Shown: piece by piece, positions 58,637-64,000 of the stretch
Position numbering within the stretch: the first letter of the stretch is position 1
How the letters are laid out: each line of letters starts with the position of its first letter
Assembly (NCBI RefSeq): GCF_900142185.1
Contig: NZ_FQZZ01000002.1
Span: forward strand, 124,001 to 188,000
Direction: 5' to 3'
Source: Lutimaribacter pacificus
GTDB taxonomy: Bacteria; Pseudomonadota; Alphaproteobacteria; Rhodobacterales; Rhodobacteraceae
DNA: 64,000 bases
Position numbers and translations under genes: made by a program
The notes under the pieces: model-generated
Database searches by the model: none
Told to the model about the DNA's origin: nothing
What the model saw: only the letters and a program-made list of their open reading frames with translations

Positions 58637-59353
58637 TTGCGTTTTCTACTGACTCGCCTGGCGGCCACGCTGGCCGCCACGCTGTATCTTGCCGTGCCGG
58701 TTGCCGCGCAGGGCGCGGACCGTATCGTGGCGGAGGACGGCCGCATCCTGTCTATCGGCGACTCGCTGATGGCATGGAACACGATCGCGGGGCGTTCGAT
58801 CCCGAATGTCGTGTCCGCCATCCTGGAAGAGCCGGTCGAAAGCCGCGCGGTATCCGGTGCGCATGTGATCTATGCGCTGCCGATCACCGGCGCGATGGGT
58901 ATGCGCATCGGTGCGCAGTTCGGAAAAGACACCCCCGACTGGGTGCTGGTCACCGGCGGCGGCAACGATCTGTGGCTTGGCTGCGGTTGCAGCCGGTGCC
59001 AGCGCCGCATGGATCGCATGATCAGCCCCGATGGAAGCGCGGGCGCCGTGCCCGACCTGATACGCCGCATCCGCAAGACCGGCGCGCGCGTGATCTATAT
59101 CGGTTACCTGCGCAGCCCCGGCTGGAACACGGTGATCGACCATTGCCGTGACGAGGGCGACGCGTTCGAGGCGCGCCTGTCCGTCATGGCCCGTCAGACC
59201 GAGGGCGTCTGGTTCCTGTCCAACGCCGACCTGGTGCCCGATGGCGACACCTCGTTCCATGCGCTCGATGGCATCCACCCCTCGGTCAAGGGCAGCACGG
59301 CCATCGGCAAACGTGTCGCCGCGCTGATCCGCAAGCTCGACCGGGAACGCTGA
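58637..59353 (+). CDS. Secreted SGNH/GDSL-type hydrolase
   Basis: This 238-residue esterase-like protein has a Sec signal peptide (LLTRLAATLAATLYLAVPVAAQ). SGNH blocks: SIGDSLMAWN (Ser, about 39-48), VTGGGNDLWLG (Gly/Asn, about 104-114) and LDGIHPSVKGSTAIG (Asp/His, about 212-226). The start is a TTG at 58637 with AGGGG 6 nt upstream; no better start fits the signal peptide. A cysteine cluster (CGCSRC) follows the Asn block. The substrate is unknown; the periplasm is likely. It sits on the plus strand between rpsO and pnp. Confidence 0.85.
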   Translation: MRFLLTRLAATLAATLYLAVPVAAQGADRIVAEDGRILSIGDSLMAWNTIAGRSIPNVVSAILEEPVESRAVSGAHVIYALPITGAMGMRIGAQFGKDTPDWVLVTGGGNDLWLGCGCSRCQRRMDRMISPDGSAGAVPDLIRRIRKTGARVIYIGYLRSPGWNTVIDHCRDEGDAFEARLSVMARQTEGVWFLSNADLVPDGDTSFHALDGIHPSVKGSTAIGKRVAALIRKLDRER

Positions 59354-59365
59354 TCCCCGGAACGG

Positions 59366-59395
59366 AAAACGCCCGCCCCCTGGCGGGGCGGGCGT
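59366..59395 (-). terminator. Rho-independent terminator of rpsO
   Basis: On the minus strand an 11-bp stem (ACGCCCGCCCC with GGGGCGGGCGT) is followed by TTTTCC. It lies 25 nt after the rpsO stop and separates rpsO from pnp transcription. Confidence 0.85.
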
Positions 59396-59419
59396 CGGAA
59401 TTCCCGGATCGGGCGGCGC

Positions 59420-59689
59420 TTAACGGCGGATGCCGAGGCGCTGGATGAGGTCCTGGTAACGGCTCTCTTCCTTGCCTTTCAGATAGTCCAGCAGCTTGCG
59501 GCGCTGGGCGACCAGCTTCAGAAGGCCACGGCGGCCGTGGTTGTCCTTCTTGTGGGTCTTGAAATGCTCGGTCAGCGTGTTGATGCGCGAGGTCAGGATC
59601 GCAACCTGCACCTCGGGCGAACCGGTGTCGCCGTCCTTGGTGGCGAATTCCTTGATGACGCGTGCCTTGTCTTCTGCAGTGATCGACAT
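59420..59689 (-). CDS. rpsO: 30S ribosomal protein S15
   Basis: This 89-residue protein has exactly the standard S15 length. Diagnostic blocks are [30 protein letters not shown] (about 20-49), the conserved [20 protein letters not shown] and the end [14 protein letters not shown]15 binds 16S rRNA early in 30S assembly and often represses its own translation through the mRNA leader. AAGGAGACCCCG precedes the ATG. Confidence 0.98.
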   Translation of the reverse strand: MSITAEDKARVIKEFATKDGDTGSPEVQVAILTSRINTLTEHFKTHKKDNHGRRGLLKLVAQRRKLLDYLKGKEESRYQDLIQRLGIRR

Positions 59690-59832
59690 CGGGGTCTCCT
59701 TGGTTCTGAGGGTTCAGGGCACAAGCCGGGATGTCGTCCAGCAAGGTCCTATGGAGCATCCGACCGGGGGATTCCCGGTGCGGATGCGGGCGTATAGGGG
59801 AAATCGGCCCGGATGAAAAGGGGGCGCGTGCT

Positions 59833-61149
59833 TTACCGTCTGCGCAACAGGTGCAGAACGTTCTGGCTGGGATAGCCATCCGGCGTCACACCGACCGATT
59901 GCTGAAACGCCCGGATCGCCGCGATCGTGTTGGGCCCGACGATACCGTCGATCTTTTCAACCCCCAACCCCTTGCGTTTCAACCGGGTCTGCAACTCCTT
60001 GCGCTGGTCGAAATTCAGCGGCTTGTATCCGCGCGGCCACTCGGCCTGTATCGGCGGGCCGCCGGCGATGCGGTCGGCCAGGTGCCCCACGCCGATCGCA
60101 TAGGCATCTGCGTTGTTGTAGCGTTTGATCACGTTGAAATTGTCGAACACCATGAAGGCCGCGCCGCGCGTGCCCGCCGGCAGCAGGATCGCCGCCGCGC
60201 CGTAATCGGGCACCGGGCGGCCATTGCTCATCGCCACCACGCCGCGCGCGGCCCAGTCCGACGGCATCCGCCGCGTGTCGCCCGTCGGCGCGAACCCCTG
60301 CGGCAGCCGCACCTCGACGCCCCAGGGCTGGCCCTTTTTCCAGCCGAACCGCCTGAGATAGGCCGCGGTCGAGGCCAGCGCATCCGCCGGGTCGTCCGAC
60401 CAGATGTCGCGCTTGCCGTCGCCGGTGAAATCCACTGCATAAGCCAGGTAGGAGGTGGGAATGAACTGCGTATGCCCCATCGCACCCGCCCAGGAGCCCT
60501 GCATGTTGCGCGGGGCCACGTCGCCCGATTGCAGGATCTGCAACGCCGCGAAAAGCTGCTTTTCAAAGAACGCCCCGCGCCGACCGTCAAAGGCCAGCGT
60601 CGCCATCGCCTCGATCACATCCAGCGTGCCGCGCTTTTCGCCGTAATAGGTCTCAAGCCCCCAGACCGCGGTCACCACCTCTTTCTCCACGCCATAGGCC
60701 TGTTCGATACGCTCCAGCGTCCGGCGGTGGCGGCGCAGCGCGCGCTGGCCCTTGTCCACCCGGTCGGAACTGACCGCGTTATCCAGGTAATCCCAGATCT
60801 GTTTCTTGAACTCCGCCTGGTTGCGATCCTTTGCGATCACGTCGGCATTGTAGCGCACGCCACGAAACGCCCCGGTCACCACCGAGGCCCCGATCCCGCG
60901 CGACCGGGCCTGCGTCTTGTACTGATCGACCCACCGCTGAAAGGCCGCGTTCTTCGTCGATACCACCGGGTCGGTGTTCAGGTCCGCAGGCCGCAGGGCC
61001 GGGCGCAGGCTGTCTTGTGTTGTGGCCGTCGCCCCGGCGCCGAAGGGCCGCAATTGGGGGCGCGGCGATTGGTCCACCGGCCCGGCCACCGCCATTCCAA
61101 ACCCCATGAAAACGCCCGCCATCGCGGGCAAAAGAAACCGCATACGCAT
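59833..61149 (-). CDS. Lytic murein transglycosylase (MltB-like) with C-terminal peptidoglycan-binding domain
   Basis: This 438-residue protein has a signal sequence (RMRFLLPAMAGVFMGFGMAVAG). The SLT_2/MltB domain has the catalytic Glu in VTAVWGLETYYGEKRG. GSWAGAMGHTQFIPTSYLAYAVDFTGDGKRDIW is the family's second signature. The C-terminus (about 375-438) is a PG_binding_1 domain (LQTRLKRKGLGVEKIDGIVGPNTIAAIRAFQ). The start at ATG 61149 follows GAGG; longer frames run into a repeat. It cleaves peptidoglycan strands in the periplasm. Confidence 0.92.
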   Translation of the reverse strand: MRMRFLLPAMAGVFMGFGMAVAGPVDQSPRPQLRPFGAGATATTQDSLRPALRPADLNTDPVVSTKNAAFQRWVDQYKTQARSRGIGASVVTGAFRGVRYNADVIAKDRNQAEFKKQIWDYLDNAVSSDRVDKGQRALRRHRRTLERIEQAYGVEKEVVTAVWGLETYYGEKRGTLDVIEAMATLAFDGRRGAFFEKQLFAALQILQSGDVAPRNMQGSWAGAMGHTQFIPTSYLAYAVDFTGDGKRDIWSDDPADALASTAAYLRRFGWKKGQPWGVEVRLPQGFAPTGDTRRMPSDWAARGVVAMSNGRPVPDYGAAAILLPAGTRGAAFMVFDNFNVIKRYNNADAYAIGVGHLADRIAGGPPIQAEWPRGYKPLNFDQRKELQTRLKRKGLGVEKIDGIVGPNTIAAIRAFQQSVGVTPDGYPSQNVLHLLRRR

Positions 61150-61254
61150 CGCTCGCCTCATTTTTTTCTTGGCCGTGATCGTAGCGCGATTGCCCCGTTT
61201 CGCAAAGCAGGCTTTGCCCCACACGGGGATCATCCGGCAAAACCCTGCCGCTTC

Positions 61255-61298
61255 ATCTTGCCTGAAATACTCCGGGGGCTTGGGGGCAGAGCCCCCAA
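61255..61298. repeat. GC hairpin with a motif recalling a dispersed Rhodobacteraceae intergenic repeat
   Basis: On the plus strand TCTTGCCTGAAATACTCC precedes GGGGGCTTGGGGGC-AGA-GCCCCCAA, a strong hairpin (61280-61298) three nt after the rnr stop. Similar GC hairpins flanked by a GGAGTATTT-type motif are, from memory, scattered through roseobacter genomes. It may end rnr transcription or stabilise its 3' end; there is no T run. Confidence 0.5.
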
Positions 61299-61301
61299 TC
61301 G

Positions 61302-63575
61302 TCACCGGCCCTTGCGTTTCAGCTTGCGCTTGACCTTGGCATCCTTGTGTTTGGCCTTTCCGGCCTTGCGCCTGACCGGCCCGCCCTTGCCGCGCCCCCG
61401 GCCCGGATGGCCGCCGCGCCCGCCCGGCATCGACTGGCCCTCAAGCTCCAGCAGCTCCAGCGCGATACCGCCGGTCACCGGCGCGGCCTCGACCAGCTTG
61501 ACCCGCACCCGCTGACCCAGCGAGATCACCGTGCCGGTATCCGACCCCAGAAGCGTCCCGGCATCGCGGTCGAAATGGAAATATTCCTGCCCCAGGTTGC
61601 GCATCGGGATCAGCCCGTCGGCGCCGGTCTCGTCCAGCTTGACGAAGACGCCGAACTTGGCGATGCCGCTGATCCGCCCCGTGAACGTCCCGCCCACCTT
61701 TTCCGACAGGAAGGCCGCAAGGTAACGGTCGGTCGTGTCCCGCTCGGCCATCATCGAACGTCGTTCGGTTTCGCTGATATGGGTGGCTGTCTGTTCCAGG
61801 TCTTCGATGTCCTGCGGGCGCAGCCCGTCCTTGCCCCATTTATGCGCGGTGATCAGCGCGCGGTGCACCACCAGGTCGGAATAGCGCCGGATCGGCGATG
61901 TGAAATGCGCATAGGCCTGCAACGCCAGCCCGAAATGCCCGAAATTCGCCGGGCTGTAATAGGCCTGCGTCATCGCCCGCAGGGTGGACATGTTGATCAG
62001 CTCGTCATGCTCGGTGCCCTCGGCCTGCGCCAGCAGGCGGTTCAGGTGCTGGGTTTTCAGAACCTGCCCCTTGGCCAGAACCATGCCTGCGCTTTCCGCC
62101 GTTTCGCGCAGCGCCTCCAGCTTTTCGGGGCTGGGCTCCTCGTGCACCCGGAACAGCAGCGGCGACTTGCGGGTGATCAGTTCCTCGGCGGCGGCCACGT
62201 TGGCCAGCACCATGAACTCCTCGATCAGGCGGTGGGCATCCAGCCGCTCGGCGAAATCGACGGATGTGACCTGCCCTTCCTCGGACAGCACGACCTTGCG
62301 TTCGGGCAGGTCCAGGTCCAGCGGCTGCCGGCGCTTGCGGGCCGATACCAGCGCCTCGTAGGCGGCGTAAAGCGGGTCGATCACCTGCTCCATCAGGGGG
62401 GCGCATTTCTCGTTCGGGTCGCCGTCGCCGGCGGCCTGAACCTCCTGGTAGTTCAGCGATGCGGCCGACCGCATCAGCCCGCGCACGAAGCGATGCCCGA
62501 TCTTGGTGCCGTCCGCACTGACCTGCATCCGCACGGCGATACAGGCGCGCGGCACGCCCTCGTGCAGCGAACACAGGTCGCCCGACAGGCGGTCGGGCAG
62601 CATCGGCACCACGCGGTCGGGGAAATAGCTGGAATTGCCGCGCTTGCGCGCCTCGCGGTCCAGCGCGGTGCCGGGCGTGACGTAATGGGCCACATCCGCG
62701 ATGGCGACCCAGATCACGTGCCCGCCCTCGTTGCGCGGGTCGTCGTCCTCATGCGCCCAGCAGGCATCGTCATGGTCGCGCGCATCCCACGGGTCGATGG
62801 TGACAAGCGGCATGTCGCGCATATCCTCGCGGCCCGACAGGCCCGCCGGTTTCATGCCGTCGGCCTCGGCGATCACGTCGTCGGGAAAATCGTCGGGGAT
62901 ACCGTGCTGGTGGATCGCGATCAGGCTGACGGCGCGCGGCTCGGACGGATCGCCCAGCCGGGTCACGATCCGGGCGCGCGGCAGGCCCATCCGGCCTTTT
63001 GGCCCGGATTGTTCGGCCTCGACCAGTTCGCCGTCCTTCGCCCCGCCGGTGGCACCGGGCGGCACCTGCCATTCCTTGCCGTCGCCCTTGTCGATGGGCA
63101 GGATGCGCCCGCCCTCGGCGCCCTTGCGGAATACGCCCAGCACCTTGTGCGGGTTCTGCCCGATGCGCCGGATCAGCCGGGCCTCGTATTGATGATCCTC
63201 GGCCTTCACCTCCTGCAGGCGGGCAAGGATACGGTCGCCCGCCCCCAGCGCCGGGTCCGAGGCGCGCGGCACGACCAGCACCACCGGCTCTTTCCCCTCG
63301 CCCTGCCATTCCAGCGGCCGCGCGAACAGATCGCCATCACCCGAGGGATCGGTCACCTGCAATACGCTGACGGGCGGCAGCTTGTCGGGATCGCGATAGG
63401 TTTTCTTGCGCTTGTTCAGATGCCCCTCGTCCTCAAGCTCCTTGAGGATGCGCTTCAGGTCGATCCGCGCAGCCCCCTTGATGCCAAAGGCCTTGGCGAT
63501 ATCGCGTTTCGAGGTGAGGGTTGGGTGGTCCGAGATCCATTGCAGGATCTCGTCCTTGGTGGGCAGCTGGCTCAT
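61302..63575 (-). CDS. rnr: Ribonuclease R
   Basis: This 757-residue RNB-family 3'-5' exoribonuclease has an N-terminal winged-helix (LPTKDEILQWISDHPTLTSKRDIAKAFGIKG), cold-shock domains and the RNB catalytic core. The core has four Asp residues in TIDPWDARDHDDACWA (about 260-275), then RKRGNSSYFPDRVVPMLP and HFTSPIRRYSDLVVHRAL. S1 follows near 635-715, and a basic tail (KGGPVRRKAGKAKHKDAKVKRKLKRKGR) binds structured RNA. The ATG at 63575 gives the normal domain start. RNase R degrades structured RNA and complements PNPase, encoded 3 kb away. Confidence 0.96.
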   Translation of the reverse strand: MSQLPTKDEILQWISDHPTLTSKRDIAKAFGIKGAARIDLKRILKELEDEGHLNKRKKTYRDPDKLPPVSVLQVTDPSGDGDLFARPLEWQGEGKEPVVLVVPRASDPALGAGDRILARLQEVKAEDHQYEARLIRRIGQNPHKVLGVFRKGAEGGRILPIDKGDGKEWQVPPGATGGAKDGELVEAEQSGPKGRMGLPRARIVTRLGDPSEPRAVSLIAIHQHGIPDDFPDDVIAEADGMKPAGLSGREDMRDMPLVTIDPWDARDHDDACWAHEDDDPRNEGGHVIWVAIADVAHYVTPGTALDREARKRGNSSYFPDRVVPMLPDRLSGDLCSLHEGVPRACIAVRMQVSADGTKIGHRFVRGLMRSAASLNYQEVQAAGDGDPNEKCAPLMEQVIDPLYAAYEALVSARKRRQPLDLDLPERKVVLSEEGQVTSVDFAERLDAHRLIEEFMVLANVAAAEELITRKSPLLFRVHEEPSPEKLEALRETAESAGMVLAKGQVLKTQHLNRLLAQAEGTEHDELINMSTLRAMTQAYYSPANFGHFGLALQAYAHFTSPIRRYSDLVVHRALITAHKWGKDGLRPQDIEDLEQTATHISETERRSMMAERDTTDRYLAAFLSEKVGGTFTGRISGIAKFGVFVKLDETGADGLIPMRNLGQEYFHFDRDAGTLLGSDTGTVISLGQRVRVKLVEAAPVTGGIALELLELEGQSMPGGRGGHPGRGRGKGGPVRRKAGKAKHKDAKVKRKLKRKGR

Positions 63576-63634
63576 GGCCCGTGACGTAGCACAGGCTTGG
63601 CGCGGCGTCATGCGGGAAACGCGGGGCGCGTCGG

Positions 63635-64000
63635 CTAATCCGCCTGCTGCAACGCCCTGACGACCCGAAAACCGGTGCTTTTCAGCCGGCTGTTTTCAGT
63701 TCCATAGCCCCGGTTGGCCGGTCGCGCATAGTCTGCGCCTGATCCGAACGACCCGCCCTTGGCTACGCGGCGGCACGTATTGTGCCGTTCGGCTTCGGCA
63801 AGATAGGCAGACGACGTCGGCAGCCCCAAATGCCGTTCACTCCAGCACGACATGGTGTGCTCCAGCACGTTTCCCGCCATATGCCGCAATCCCCAGGCAT
63901 TGGCCGCATCGAGCGCGTCCACGGGAACCGGGACTCTGCGATTGTCTGGATCGGGAACACGCCTGTCGCCCTCCCAATGAAACACGCTGATATTCGCCTG
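63635..64000 (-). CDS. FGE/SUMF1-family protein, C-terminal part (cut by window end)
   Basis: At least 121 codons of a minus-strand gene enter from the right edge; the start is outside. The visible part has the formylglycine-generating-enzyme layout: NAWGLRHMAGNVLEHTMSCW and CRRVAKGGSFGSGADYARPANRGYG, then SRLKSTGFRVVRAL at the end. The family includes sulfatase-activating enzymes and many unrelated oxidases, such as EgtB and regulatory proteins. The apparent GTG start inside the window is not real because the frame continues upstream with matching sequence (QANISVFHWEG). Confidence 0.85.
   Translation of the reverse strand, partial: QANISVFHWEGDRRVPDPDNRRVPVPVDALDAANAWGLRHMAGNVLEHTMSCWSERHLGLPTSSAYLAEAERHNTCRRVAKGGSFGSGADYARPANRGYGTENSRLKSTGFRVVRALQQAD

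Overview
The window is a GC-rich chromosomal segment of a Gram-negative alphaproteobacterium, most likely a member of the Rhodobacteraceae (roseobacter group). The evidence is a LexA box of the GAAC-N7-GAAC type, Irr-like and Zur-like boxes of the alphaproteobacterial kind, mbfA, a small 4.5S-type SRP RNA, glutathione-linked formaldehyde oxidation, an imuB-type gene and Rhodobacteraceae-like housekeeping proteins. Almost all of it is densely coding. I see no tRNA, rRNA, CRISPR array, insertion sequence or phage.

Layout. 0.1-3.0 kb: a sulfotransferase divergent from a GT14-type glycosyltransferase, then a HIT protein. 3.0-9.0 kb: a purine (urate to glyoxylate) catabolic cluster: uraH, a puuE-uraD fusion, ureidoglycine aminohydrolase, ureidoglycolate lyase, a urate/xanthine permease and an MFS carrier. 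9.0-13.7 kb: a leftward group with an ornithine-cyclodeaminase-like protein, YaiI, soluble transhydrogenase, S-formylglutathione hydrolase and an AEC permease. 13.7-18.3 kb: a palindrome-bearing intergenic region, an orphan Phd-like protein, a stress protein, an alanine symporter, and mbfA divergent from a TetR regulator. 18.4-20.1 kb: three tandem copies of a secreted protein gene. 20.1-30.5 kb: NYN protein, a SecD-P1-like protein, GNAT, glutathione-dependent formaldehyde dehydrogenase, DUF1963, SOS-controlled imuB, hicAB, SRPBCC, nudC and a metallophosphoesterase. 30.5-35 kb: SRP RNA, an alcohol dehydrogenase and the Zur-controlled znuA / zur-znuC-znuB locus. 35-43.5 kb: a pimFCD-like beta-oxidation operon, a methyltransferase, RluA, an aldehyde dehydrogenase and a 1-Cys peroxiredoxin behind an Irr-like box. 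43.6-46.1 kb: a zinc protease / RimK / aspartoacylase-type operon.

46.8-51.3 kb is the most unusual part. An ECF sigma/anti-sigma pair is divergent from a Tat-targeted subtilase. Next come a 120-residue extremely glycine-rich protein with the same leader as the subtilase, and an HPr-kinase-like/PqqD fusion. Three near-identical ECF-type promoters serve the sigma operon, the protease and the glycine-rich gene, and each predicts a leader of about 43-45 nt. This looks like a self-contained regulon for making and processing a secreted glycine-rich product.

51.3-56.1 kb: a cell-surface polymer segment (tagD-like, a TagF-like/GT4 fusion, LicD, GT25). Its central gene is much more AT-rich than its surroundings, which suggests transfer. 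56.2-64.0 kb: housekeeping genes (pnp, a secreted SGNH hydrolase, rpsO, a MltB-type transglycosylase, rnr) and the C-terminal part of an FGE/SUMF1-type protein cut by the window end.

Functions come from reading motifs by eye and from knowledge of the families. No database search was run.
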